Source: Candidatus Omnitrophota bacterium (GTDB taxonomy: Bacteria; Omnitrophota; Gorgyraeia; Zapsychrales; Fredricksoniimonadaceae). Taken from it: a stretch of DNA of 44,128 bases. Where the stretch lies: contig JAKFXC010000005.1 in assembly GCA_021731625.1 (NCBI GenBank), positions 1 to 44,128 on the forward strand, read 5' to 3'. The notes below the pieces were generated by a model. The model saw nothing but the letters and a program-made list of their open reading frames with translations, was not told the DNA's origin and searched no databases. The translations under genes were made by a program, and so were the position numbers. Below, piece after piece: positions 16,733 to 24,901 of this stretch (positions are counted from its first letter, which is position 1; each line of letters starts with the position of its first letter).

Positions 16733-17949
16733 GCCTTCTCCGGTTTGCAAAATGCAAATACCACTGCCGATTGCTTCTCTTTTGTACACTCCCGTTGTCG
16801 AACATAGCCTGCTTTGCTAAAAACCTTCTGAGAAACCGTATTATCCTTTAATACTTCCGCCTGCACCGTAGAAATATCAGAGTTCGCATTCAAAAGAGCT
16901 TGTGTGGCTTGGGTAATGATCTCTGTCCCCCAGCCGCGGCCAATAAATTGTGGATTGAGATTCACCGACACCGACGCAGTATTGTCATCTTCCATATCAA
17001 ATCGCACTTGCCCCACTTTTGTTTGGCCCTGGTCTTCAAAAACATAAATGATGCTTTGCCCATCCTCTAATTTTTGTTTAAACCACTTTTGATGGGAACT
17101 AAACGGAATGACTTCCTTGGAAAACATCTGCTTACGCACCTCCGGGTCATTGCGCCAAGCCCAAATATCTCTAGAGTCTTCATGAGTGGCTGCTCTCATC
17201 GTTAACTTGGTCTGGAAGCCGATGGCTGGAAGCTGCGCAAAAGCCTCGGCATATGGTGCCTTAATGGCCTTGCCCCGGTTAATGCCCAATTCCTCAATGA
17301 ATTTAACCGAACGAAAATCCGGATAATCCCGCTGTTCGCTTTGATACGCGTTTAAGGCCTGTAATTTTAATTTAAAAGTCTTGGCCACATCGACAAAATG
17401 ATTGGGCACAAACGCACCCCGCCGATGGGGTACAGACAGATAGGTCGACTCCGGCACTTCAAAATGAAAAATATCGGCATTAATCCCTCCGGGTTTTGGC
17501 CTAAATGCGGTCAACACCGCGCGGCAGACGATTTGATGGTCTAAATTCAAATCATTCCAAAAATGGGTGTACACCACCGAGGGAAGCACCTGCTGCTTGA
17601 TCAATTCGATGCGTTTGACAATATCCAGGAAGGCATAACTATCCAGGCGCTGGTCTGCCAAATTCATCAGATGCACATCGGCTTTGCTGATTCCTAAAAT
17701 GGCCGAGGACTGATGGGCCTCCTGTGCCCGCCGATCCATGTCTTTTCTGTTGGCACGCATTTCCTTGACCCGGTCCATGGATTTTTGGGGGTCATACGTC
17801 CTGGACGTAACTCCATCAGCCATCAGCACTAAAACCACCCGGTCCCCTTGAGCGGCGTGCTGGGCTATGGTGGCCCCGCACCCTAGGACCTCATCATCCG
17901 GATGGGCTGCGACCACTAAGACTTTTTTTTGTGAAGGTTTTTTCTTCAT
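16729..17949 (-). CDS. PIG-L/LmbE deacetylase fused to GNAT acyltransferase
   Basis: This is a 406-residue fusion. Residues 1 to about 235 are a zinc-dependent N-deacetylase of the PIG-L family: AAHPDDE at 14-20 gives His16 and Asp19 as ligands with Asp18 as base, and HFWNDLNLDHQ at 129-139 gives His138. Residues from about 248 to 395 are a GNAT acyltransferase starting TMRAATHEDSRDIWAWRND, a start style shared with PseH. Its acyl-CoA or phosphopantetheine loop is NPQFIGRGWGTEII (332-345). The gene overlaps the acyl carrier protein gene by 4 bases and pseI by 4 bases. Inference: one polypeptide removes an N-acetyl group from a sugar and puts a different acyl group in its place, possibly from the neighbouring ACP. 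A PseH-like role with a separate deacetylase is the simpler alternative. Confidence 0.86.
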   Translation of the reverse strand: MKKKPSQKKVLVVAAHPDDEVLGCGATIAQHAAQGDRVVLVLMADGVTSRTYDPQKSMDRVKEMRANRKDMDRRAQEAHQSSAILGISKADVHLMNLADQRLDSYAFLDIVKRIELIKQQVLPSVVYTHFWNDLNLDHQIVCRAVLTAFRPKPGGINADIFHFEVPESTYLSVPHRRGAFVPNHFVDVAKTFKLKLQALNAYQSEQRDYPDFRSVKFIEELGINRGKAIKAPYAEAFAQLPAIGFQTKLTMRAATHEDSRDIWAWRNDPEVRKQMFSKEVIPFSSHQKWFKQKLEDGQSIIYVFEDQGQTKVGQVRFDMEDDNTASVSVNLNPQFIGRGWGTEIITQATQALLNANSDISTVQAEVLKDNTVSQKVFSKAGYVRQRECTKEKQSAVVFAFCKPEKA

Positions 17950-18191
17950 GACCCTACTTTGTCATACATATTGGAGGCAATTGCTTCCATCGAGGATAGT
18001 TTAATGATCTCCTCGGTGGTGAATTTAATCCCCCATTTCTGTTCAATGGCCATAAAAAGCTGTAAATGGCCGAAGGAATCCCAGGGCTCGATCATACCTG
18101 CTTTTAAATCCATGGTTATATCCTGACGAGGCAGTTCAAAGATTTCAGCGGCGGTTTCTTTGAGCCCCTCACACAATTCCTCCCTGGTCAT
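17946..18191 (-). CDS. acyl carrier protein
   Basis: This 81-residue acidic four-helix protein has the phosphopantetheine attachment site in PWDSFGHLQ, with Ser39 after Asp38. The length and the later WGIKFTTEEIIKLSSMEAI segment are standard for ACPs of specialised pathways; fatty-acid ACPs usually read DSL or DSV, here it is DSF. It overlaps the upstream FkbH-like gene by 4 bases and the downstream deacetylase-acyltransferase gene by 4 bases, so the three are probably made together. Family knowledge: ACPs next to FkbH-like enzymes carry glyceryl or a related C3 unit. No dedicated phosphopantetheinyl transferase is visible in the window. Confidence 0.9.
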   Translation of the reverse strand: MTREELCEGLKETAAEIFELPRQDITMDLKAGMIEPWDSFGHLQLFMAIEQKWGIKFTTEEIIKLSSMEAIASNMYDKVGS

Positions 18192-19816
18192 ATTTTTTCC
18201 TTAGACGTGGCTGACCACGTGAGGGACTCTACAATGGCCTGGGCTTGATAATAAAAAGCAGCCGCAATGGTATTCTTAGATGTAGGAATAAATTCCATCC
18301 CAATGTGTTTAACACCGTGGCTATGGCAATACGCAACGATCTTTTCCAAGAACGTGTGTTCGACCTTTTTGCCAATCACCCGGCAACTTAACAAAAAAAC
18401 ATCCAGGTGGGCTTTTTCGCCGTTGATTTTTGCGATCGCCGCACCAATGATCCCCTCATGCCCGAACCGGTCCTTGTAGTCCACATTAAAAACAAAAGCA
18501 TTGCCGGCCTTCATAAAATGTTCAATGTCCGCTTCACTATAGCGTCGGGTGGTAAAATTGAATTGATTGGTTTTTTGGGTCAGCTGGGCGGTCCTTTGCA
18601 CAAAACGCTGGTCATTGATATAAAACTCTGTCTGAATGTGCAAACTCTCGACAAAACTATCCATGTCCATGACTTTGGCGATTTCACGGCGTTGGACCTG
18701 AGACTTATACTGCTTGATTTTGGCGGTGTCCTCACCAGTCACAAAGAGCTTTGGAAAATAGGGATAAACCACTTCCCGTAAGAACCAGGTCTTTAAATGT
18801 GCCGGGTCTTTGGGTAAATACGGCGCAAATATGTCCTCTCCCGCCAAATATTCATAGATTTGGCCCAATTCGCGGGGATCATCATCGAGGAACACAAAGC
18901 TGTCCATCTTTAAGTTTAATTCTTGGGCAATTTCCCGCATATTGTCTACTTTGGAATTCCAATTGACTTTGATGACCGCAAAATCTTCTTTCTTAAGCAC
19001 CATCATGGGATGTTTGGCAAAAACCTCCTCCACATCCGAAAGGTTATTCTTAGAATTGACCGCCAATAAAACCCCAAGTTGAGTCAGGGACTTGATGGTC
19101 GATTGAAAATCTCTATACGCCTTGCCAATGCCGTCCTCAGAGAGCCCAATACCGCCGATGCCGTCTTCTCCAATCACTCCGCCCCATAAGGTATTGTCCA
19201 AATCCAGCACTAAAACTTTTTTGCTGCGGCCGTCGATGGCATTGCGAATATTATATATTTCCCGGGCCATGGCTTGGAACGCTTGGCGGGTATATTTGAT
19301 GCGGCCCAAATACCAAAATTTATCGTCCACGACCTCTTGATATCCCAACCAAAGCACCACCCGTTGCCAATCTAAAATATGCACCTGCGAATGCTGCGCT
19401 GCAAAACGCATCACATGCGCGTTGAGTTCTTTTTCTAAACTGGACATAGAATATTCGGAATTACCGTCTAAATAATTGATGGATTGGAGTGGCGAACAAA
19501 CTATGGTGGTTATGATGATTTGTTTATCCTTCTGCTGGCTGACATAAGCGTCCATACCGCGCAAAACATCATCCAATTTGCCGATCATAATTTTGCGGGC
19601 ATCTTCCAACGTCGTGAGGGTGCCTGAAATTTCTTTAATCATTTCCTCACCTTCCAGATGCAACAGCAGCGTATCGAAAGGACCGCTATGCACCGGAGAA
19701 TTAGGATCAAACAATTCCTCCAAATACCGCCCATACCCGCCGAAATAATGCTGCCCCGGGGGAAGCAAGGCCCTGAGTGGTTCCATATTCACATTGCTTA
19801 AAACCGCTAAATGCAT
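18188..19816 (-). CDS. FkbH-like HAD-IIIC family enzyme
   Basis: This 542-residue protein has the three-part layout of FkbH-like proteins. An N-terminal SGNH-like region spans about 1-190. The HAD-IIIC domain has DLDNTLWGGVIGEDG (205-219), the AVNSKN motif and FLDDDPRE. A GNAT-like C-terminal region starts near 390 and includes TQKTNQFNFTTRRY and DRFGHEGIIGA. Family knowledge: FkbH-type enzymes take 1,3-bisphosphoglycerate, dephosphorylate it and load the glyceryl unit on an ACP. The next gene is that ACP. The ATG at 19816 comes 1 base after the VOC gene stop. Inference: it makes the acyl unit later put on the sugar amine. Related HAD-IIIC proteins in O-antigen clusters handle other small acyl groups, so glyceryl is not certain. 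Confidence 0.87.
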   Translation of the reverse strand: MHLAVLSNVNMEPLRALLPPGQHYFGGYGRYLEELFDPNSPVHSGPFDTLLLHLEGEEMIKEISGTLTTLEDARKIMIGKLDDVLRGMDAYVSQQKDKQIIITTIVCSPLQSINYLDGNSEYSMSSLEKELNAHVMRFAAQHSQVHILDWQRVVLWLGYQEVVDDKFWYLGRIKYTRQAFQAMAREIYNIRNAIDGRSKKVLVLDLDNTLWGGVIGEDGIGGIGLSEDGIGKAYRDFQSTIKSLTQLGVLLAVNSKNNLSDVEEVFAKHPMMVLKKEDFAVIKVNWNSKVDNMREIAQELNLKMDSFVFLDDDPRELGQIYEYLAGEDIFAPYLPKDPAHLKTWFLREVVYPYFPKLFVTGEDTAKIKQYKSQVQRREIAKVMDMDSFVESLHIQTEFYINDQRFVQRTAQLTQKTNQFNFTTRRYSEADIEHFMKAGNAFVFNVDYKDRFGHEGIIGAAIAKINGEKAHLDVFLLSCRVIGKKVEHTFLEKIVAYCHSHGVKHIGMEFIPTSKNTIAAAFYYQAQAIVESLTWSATSKEKI

Positions 19817-19817
19817 C

Positions 19818-20195
19818 TTAATCCTCTAACAACTCGATCATGCCCATGGGGGTTTGAAGAAACGCCACTTTCTTGCCTTTAAAAAGTACTGCCGGTTGAG
19901 GGGCGCTTATGACCTTGGCCCCTTTCGATTCAAAATCTTTCACGGTTTGGTCGATGTCCTCGACCGAATAACAGATATGGTAAAGGGTGATTCCGCGTTT
20001 GATCACATTTTGTATCTGCCCACCCTGGATCAATTCAATGAGCATGCCGTCGGCCGTGCGCATTAAAACCAGGGTGGCCTGTTGTAAAGGATCAGAAACA
20101 GGTTTCCCTTCGTCAACGATGCGATGGGTTTGTTTGACCCATTCTTTGACCGGCCCGATGTCCGCACAAGCGATACCGAAATGATGCAAACGCAT
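19818..20195 (-). CDS. VOC-superfamily protein (methylmalonyl-CoA epimerase/glyoxalase-like)
   Basis: This 125-residue protein has two beta-alpha-beta-beta-beta units of the VOC fold. Candidate metal ligands at the four expected places are His5 (LHHFGIAC), Glu54 (LIELIQ), His73 (LYHICYS) and Glu121 (GMIELLE), so the metal site appears complete. The closest pattern I recognise is methylmalonyl-CoA epimerase. AAGGGAA precedes the ATG at 20195. It lies directly before the FkbH-like and ACP genes, so it may act on the acyl unit they carry, for example by epimerisation or isomerisation (inference). Confidence 0.82.
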   Translation of the reverse strand: MRLHHFGIACADIGPVKEWVKQTHRIVDEGKPVSDPLQQATLVLMRTADGMLIELIQGGQIQNVIKRGITLYHICYSVEDIDQTVKDFESKGAKVISAPQPAVLFKGKKVAFLQTPMGMIELLED

Positions 20196-20206
20196 GGATT
20201 CCCTTG

Positions 20207-21163
20207 TTAAAAAGCGTCAGAAGCGGCCATAGTGAGTGACCAGCTTTCCTTAGTTATTGCTGAGCCGGGGCCATTCTTCCCGGCGAAAACACACATATTG
20301 GTTTTAAATCCCTGACCACTGATCAATCCATGAAAAAATTCTTTGAAACCCAAGTCCTTGTTCCAAAATACAATCTCCTCAACGCCGTAAAACTCAAAAA
20401 AGTTTTTTGCCTCCGTCAACAAGGACTTTAAAATGGCGATATCTTTATTTGTGGCGTCAAAATCCACCAAATGCCCGATCAAAGCATTGTCCTCTTGTCT
20501 CCCATACAATTTCAACACCAGATACCCGACACAGGCCCCTGAATCGTAGGCTCCCAGCACCGTATAGTGGTTGATAGGGTGTTGAAAAAACCGCCAATTT
20601 AAGAATGCCGCCGATCGCCGCAGGCCATTGCCTTTGATGTTTTTGTTTAGCCAGTCCAGGCCCGGAAAACTATCCATAGGCTTGACCTCAATGGCTGTTC
20701 CCGTAACATGGATGTCCTTGACCCGCATCACATCCGCCAAAAATACCTCTGTTTCCCGCCAGCCTAAAAGCCTTTTCTTAACGCAAAAGAAATTATCGTT
20801 GGGAAACGCGTAAACATATGGAAATTTTTTATGGATGTCGCCAAAAATGAATCCCATCAAATCGGTGATTATTTTTAAATTCCTAAAATCCTTGTGCACC
20901 ACGGCCTGCTGCCCAAAACCCAGGACCACAGGCTTTCCATCTATATAAAAATCTACCGGCATGACCGAATAGTGGGCGACGATTTTGCCGTTGCATTTAG
21001 TCACCGCCGATAGGCTTCTGCCGCAGGGTGACGTTTGATTGGACCATTGCCAATAGGCCACGCTGCGGGCGAGCTCCGGCACCACCGCATTAAAAAGACT
21101 GGTGATTTCGCACATGTCTTGCGTTTCGGTCCAACTAGATGTCGTGTTTAAGGATTGGATCAT
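20207..21163 (-). CDS. GNAT-fold N-acyltransferase
   Basis: This 318-residue protein begins with a GNAT-like region: EITSLFNAVVPELARSVAYWQW, then VVLGFGQQAVVHKDFRNLKI, which fits the strand-4/loop of Acetyltransf_9-type enzymes ('g..v.p.yR..gi'). A second half with a further GNAT-like lobe (SGACVGYLVLKLYG) follows. The start is uncertain. The frame is open to 21226, but that stretch is the overlapping C-terminal coding region of the NeuB-like gene in another frame. I chose the ATG at 21163, giving a 29-base overlap with the restored NeuB gene; the ATG at 21115 is also possible. No ribosome site is strong. The substrate is unknown; acylation of a sugar amine or a peptide is likely from context. 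Confidence 0.65.
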   Translation of the reverse strand: MIQSLNTTSSWTETQDMCEITSLFNAVVPELARSVAYWQWSNQTSPCGRSLSAVTKCNGKIVAHYSVMPVDFYIDGKPVVLGFGQQAVVHKDFRNLKIITDLMGFIFGDIHKKFPYVYAFPNDNFFCVKKRLLGWRETEVFLADVMRVKDIHVTGTAIEVKPMDSFPGLDWLNKNIKGNGLRRSAAFLNWRFFQHPINHYTVLGAYDSGACVGYLVLKLYGRQEDNALIGHLVDFDATNKDIAILKSLLTEAKNFFEFYGVEEIVFWNKDLGFKEFFHGLISGQGFKTNMCVFAGKNGPGSAITKESWSLTMAASDAF

Positions 21164-22126
21164 GTTCCAGAATGTTTCGCTTTGCCTCTTTTCCCAAAAC
21201 CTCCTCCAAATCAACCGGCACCCCATCGCCGGGGGCGCGTTTTAAGGCCACCAGTTCTTTTTGAATGACCGTGCCTTTCGCAATCGGCTGCAAGGCCACC
21301 ACATGTTTGCGGGTGGTGGCGCGGTACTGGGTTCCACATTTAAAAGCTCGTCGATGCCTTTGCCTTTGGCCAAATCCAATTGGCGTATTTCTTCGACAAA
21401 GGTAATAAAATCCTTGGGGTTAAGCGCTGATTCATAATCTTCCATTTTTAACACCCGGTCGCTGGTGATGTGTTTTTCAATCACACTGGCCCCCATGCCC
21501 ACGGCCATGGCACACAAAGAAAATTTCATCGCATGGTCCCCGTCGATATGGTCCGCGAACCCATAAGGCAAGCCCAATTGTTCGCCAAAAAATTTCATCT
21601 TCAATAAATTGGTGTGTTCCACCAAGGTGGGATAATTTTGGAACCCATGCATGAGCAGCAAAGGCCGCGGCAGGTGGTGTTTTTGCAGGATATCGACCGC
21701 CTCTTTTACTTCGAATAAATGGGCCCCGCCGCAGGAGAGCAGCAGCGGCACATTGTAGGTGGCAAATTCTTCCAACAATGGTTTATTGCGCACATCGGTG
21801 GCATGGATCTTGATCCCGTCAATGCCAATCCACATCAACATGCGGGCGGAATCAACGCCCAGCACGTCGGCAAAAACTTTTAAGCCCAATTGATGCGACA
21901 CATCGATGAGCTTCTTCCATTGGTCTTGGGTCCATTGCAGCTTAAGGAACAAGTCAAAATACTTATAGGAAGGTACAGCCAATTCCTCGGCTCTAAAAAC
22001 ATGAAATTTGACCACGTCCGCTTTTGCTATGGCCGCGGCCTTGACCAAATCCATGGCCAACGCAAGATTGCCTTCATGTGTTTGAGACAATTCACACACC
22101 ACACATGTTTTTCCGGGAACTAACAT
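21135..22126 (-). CDS. divergent NeuB-like synthase, copy 2, with apparent -1 frameshift before the SAF domain
   Basis: The TIM-barrel part starts with CVVCELSQTHEGNL (NeuB: IaEig.NH.Gd) and keeps DVVKFHVF and ASVIEKHITSDRV. But the conserved GPDH.fSl.P is changed to MEDYESALNP, and SDHT is changed to ADHIDG. The uninterrupted frame ends at 21242 after an unrelated tail. Shifting one base at the GGG run at 21329-21331 (CCC on the coding strand) restores a SAF-domain continuation: EP, then QYRATTRKHVVAL, PIAKGTVIQKELV, KRAPGDGVP, ending at TAG 21137-21135. The restored protein has about 330 residues, the normal length. Either a C is missing from the sequence or the gene lost one recently. The start abuts the preceding GNAT stop (TAAATG). 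The substrate probably differs from that of copy 1. Confidence 0.78.
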
Positions 22127-22696
22127 TTATGCCTCCGAAGTGCTGCAACGTTCAAAAATGAGGGAATCGACATACTGATTGTTTAGTTTATAATGCCGCT
22201 CATAGCGGCCCACCGGACGGTACCCGGCCTTGATAAACACTTTAGCGGATGCTTCATTGGGGCCCAGCACGCCGGCAAACATTTTATTGAGCTTTAATCG
22301 CTCAAAAGCGTACTTCGTCGCTAAAATCACTGCTTCCGTGGCCAGCCCTTTGCCCCAGTGCTCTTTCATGCCAATGATAAACCCCAGGTCGGCAAATTGA
22401 TGGACAGGGTGCGCATTGCCGATTTTAATATTTCCAACATGCTCCATGGAGTCCTTTAGAAAAATGCCGAATAAATGATCTTGGGAGCTATCATTCATGG
22501 CTTTAACATAGCCCCGCAAAGCTTCTTGGGTATACTTGGCTTGCGGATTGGCTAAAAACTTTAGCACCTCTGGGTCTTGCATCCAATGCCTGTAATTCTC
22601 AGAGATCGCCTGGGGATCCAGTGTATGCAGGACAATCTTTTCCCCCACTATTTGCTCCACTTTGGCCATATCTAATTGGGCGCCACTTTTTACCAT
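22127..22696 (-). CDS. GNAT acetyltransferase, RimJ/RimL/PseH-like
   Basis: This 189-residue single-domain GNAT has HTLDPQAISENYRHWMQDPEVLKFL at the start, the pattern of Acetyltransf_3 proteins and of PseH. The CoA-binding motif A is near MKEHWGKGLATEAVILATKYAF (Q/R-x2-G-x-G/A). NEASAKVFIKAGY follows, the classic NxxSxxxfeKxGF element. The ATG at 22696 overlaps the aldo/keto reductase stop by 7 bases. It is the best PseH candidate, to acetylate the 4-amino group made by PseC; the GNAT part of the PIG-L fusion is the competing candidate. Confidence 0.8.
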   Translation of the reverse strand: MVKSGAQLDMAKVEQIVGEKIVLHTLDPQAISENYRHWMQDPEVLKFLANPQAKYTQEALRGYVKAMNDSSQDHLFGIFLKDSMEHVGNIKIGNAHPVHQFADLGFIIGMKEHWGKGLATEAVILATKYAFERLKLNKMFAGVLGPNEASAKVFIKAGYRPVGRYERHYKLNNQYVDSLIFERCSTSEA

Positions 22697-23571
22697 AGCG
22701 ATGGATTAAGAATTTTTTCATCGACCTGTTGAAACAGGGCATCCGCGGCAAGAAAAGTTGGTTCAGCCAGCATTTTGCGGGCCCCGGCGGCATTGCGGGC
22801 CACTTGCCCACCGGTCTCCGCCCCGAACACAATCATGGCCTCCCGCCATTTGCACAAGGCATACCCTAAACTTAAAGACTCGATGCTCAAACCACTTTTC
22901 TGGGCTAACGCTCCCACATCAACAATGGTCTGGCGGGCAAATGCCAACTTCCCCAAATCATTGGGATCTTTAAGCAATAGGCCTTGCGCAAACACACTGC
23001 GGACGTAAACTTTTTTACTTTGCGCCCGAGCCAGAGCAAAAATGCCGGCCTGATCAAAACGTCGGTCAATGATACTCGAAGGAATCTGCACAAAATCAAT
23101 GCCGTCCTGCTCCAGCGCTTCCTTGGCTTTCGAGGGCGAATATACCGACACCCCGATCTTTTCCACCCAACCCATTTCAACAAAGGAATTCAGCCCCTGC
23201 GCCAGACTTCTGCTCCAAGATCCCAACAAGTCCTCCCGATGGAGCATAAGGCCAAATAAACGTTTGATGTTCAAACGCTGCAAAGATTTTTTTAAGGCAG
23301 CTTGCAAAATCTTAGGATCACCATAGTCCAGGGATGGGTCCAGTTTAGTGATCAAACGCACATTGTTCGTAATGCCCAAATCGGCCAGCGCATTCCCCAA
23401 AATTTCTTCGCTGTTGCCATACGCCTGCGCCGTATCAAACTCCTTAATTCCTGACCGAAACGCCTGGGCCACGATGTCCCGGGCCTGGGCCGGCGAAGGT
23501 TTCCCGACGGCATTATTGATCCCATAAGCCATTCCCAATTGTGCCGTCCCCAGCACTAATCGTGACGGCAT
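22690..23571 (-). CDS. aldo/keto reductase
   Basis: This 293-residue TIM-barrel oxidoreductase starts with SRLVLGTAQLGMAYGINN. The catalytic tetrad can be traced: Asp in EFDTAQAYGNSEEILG (about 45-46), Tyr in the same motif (AYGNSE), Lys in RLITKLDPS, and His in GLMLHRED. NADPH binding should lie near the C-terminal VFGAETGGQVARN. AKRs of this type occur beside SpsF, NeuB and GSA-aminotransferase-like genes in flagellar or surface glycan clusters, where they may reduce a keto sugar. It begins 1 base after the aminotransferase stop. The substrate is not known. Confidence 0.85.
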   Translation of the reverse strand: MPSRLVLGTAQLGMAYGINNAVGKPSPAQARDIVAQAFRSGIKEFDTAQAYGNSEEILGNALADLGITNNVRLITKLDPSLDYGDPKILQAALKKSLQRLNIKRLFGLMLHREDLLGSWSRSLAQGLNSFVEMGWVEKIGVSVYSPSKAKEALEQDGIDFVQIPSSIIDRRFDQAGIFALARAQSKKVYVRSVFAQGLLLKDPNDLGKLAFARQTIVDVGALAQKSGLSIESLSLGYALCKWREAMIVFGAETGGQVARNAAGARKMLAEPTFLAADALFQQVDEKILNPSLW

Positions 23572-23572
23572 A

Positions 23573-24901
23573 TCAAGTCACCCTCTTAAAGCCCGCATTG
23601 GAGGGCTCACCTTTTAGTGCGGCATTCAACGTTTTTTCTGATATATTCCCTGCCAATTGTTCAAAAACTTGGGACGCCGCGGTCAAATAATCGGCCACGT
23701 GTTTAAGAGTATGTGCCGCCATCGGATAAAATGAGGTTGACGCCAAGAACCCTTGGTTTAACATTTCCTGGATAAAAAACGCTTTGCACTTCAAGGGGTC
23801 GGGATGTTCAAAGTTAAAATGGCTCAAAGGGTAAATACCACCGACGGTCAAGGCAATGTTATGCTTACGTCCCAGGTCCATCCACCCCTCCTGCACTTGT
23901 CTGCCAATGTCCATTAAATGCGCCCCCACGTTGATGTGCGCATGTTTTTTCATGGTGGCTAAGGCCGCGGCCGGACCGATGCGTTCGGTCCACATCGTTG
24001 AACTGATAAACGACCGTTGTGCCGCTTCCATGACTTTCGCGGTGCCGATGATGGCGGCCATCGGATACCCATTACCTAAAGCTTTTGAAAACACCGCCAC
24101 GTCCGGGTTGACCCCATACATGAGGTGCGCCCCGCCGGTATTCATGCGGAAAGCCGACGAAATTTCATCAAAAATAAACACGGCGCCGCATTGGTGCGCC
24201 AAATCCCGCACGCTTGCCAAAAATCCTGCCATAGGTTGCATATTGCGCACCGGCTCCATCACCACCGCCGCCAAATCATGGCCATTATTTTTGATGATGG
24301 TTTGTAGGTCTTCGATATTGTTGTAGCGAAACGTGAAGGCCGTGCCTTTTAATGACCGAGGAACACCGACGGGACTTAGGCCCGGCAATAAATGTTCCCC
24401 CAACGCATTCTCAGTGCCGATATTGGCGGCCAAATACCAGTCATGCCAGCCGTGATAACCGCAGATCGCCACTTTGTCGCGGCCGCTGTGAGCCCGGGCA
24501 ATGCGCACCGCAATGGCCATGGCTTCCCCACCGCTGCGGGCAAACCTAGCCTGCTCGGCCCAGGGATGCAAACGGCAAAGTTCGTCCGCCAGATACACTT
24601 CTTCCGGGCAATTGAGCGACGAGCTACTCCCGGCATCGATGGCGGCCTTGACCGCTTGGTCCACCTCCGGGTCAGCATAGCCTAAAATGTTGGCGCCAAT
24701 GCCACCGATGCTCATGTCGATGTAATGGTTCCCGTCCAAATCCCAAATTTCAACGCCTTTGGCCTTGCTGTAATACGACGGCCACACCCCCAGCGAAAAC
24801 ATGTCCGGGCGTTTGGAAAGCAGCTGCCCCATGCCGGGTATCCTTTGGCGGGCCTTTGCTTGCAAGGCCAATGAACGGGTGATGTCCATGGTCTTAGCCA
24901 T
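23573..24901 (-). CDS. glutamate-1-semialdehyde aminomutase-like class III aminotransferase
   Basis: This 442-residue PLP enzyme of the HemL/class III family has GVEIWDLDGNHYIDMSIGG at the start, SGGEAMAIAVRIARAHSG, VAICGYHGWHDWY, IFDEISSAFRM (the Asp that pairs with the PLP nitrogen) and VAVFSKALGNGYPMAA with the Schiff-base Lys. It is unlikely to be the heme enzyme: it sits in a sugar operon and substrate-loop residues differ (WTERIGPAAAL). The ATG at 24901 overlaps the previous stop (TGATG), and GGGAG lies at correct spacing; the frame continues upstream to a TTG at 24934, which I did not use. Likely role: amination of a keto sugar (inference). Confidence 0.85.
   Translation of the reverse strand: MAKTMDITRSLALQAKARQRIPGMGQLLSKRPDMFSLGVWPSYYSKAKGVEIWDLDGNHYIDMSIGGIGANILGYADPEVDQAVKAAIDAGSSSSLNCPEEVYLADELCRLHPWAEQARFARSGGEAMAIAVRIARAHSGRDKVAICGYHGWHDWYLAANIGTENALGEHLLPGLSPVGVPRSLKGTAFTFRYNNIEDLQTIIKNNGHDLAAVVMEPVRNMQPMAGFLASVRDLAHQCGAVFIFDEISSAFRMNTGGAHLMYGVNPDVAVFSKALGNGYPMAAIIGTAKVMEAAQRSFISSTMWTERIGPAAALATMKKHAHINVGAHLMDIGRQVQEGWMDLGRKHNIALTVGGIYPLSHFNFEHPDPLKCKAFFIQEMLNQGFLASTSFYPMAAHTLKHVADYLTAASQVFEQLAGNISEKTLNAALKGEPSNAGFKRVT

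Noticed and set aside
21164-21226. Longer N-terminus for the GNAT gene starting at 21226
   Set aside because: This stretch codes for the C-terminus of the restored NeuB-like protein in another frame, and no ribosome site precedes the ATG.
21320-21340. Programmed ribosomal frameshift in the NeuB-like gene
   Set aside because: No canonical slippery heptamer is present; a lost base in a C run is simpler.
23573-24901. HemL (heme biosynthesis)
   Set aside because: The class III fold is clear, but the operon context is sugar biosynthesis and substrate-loop residues differ, so I did not give the hemL symbol.
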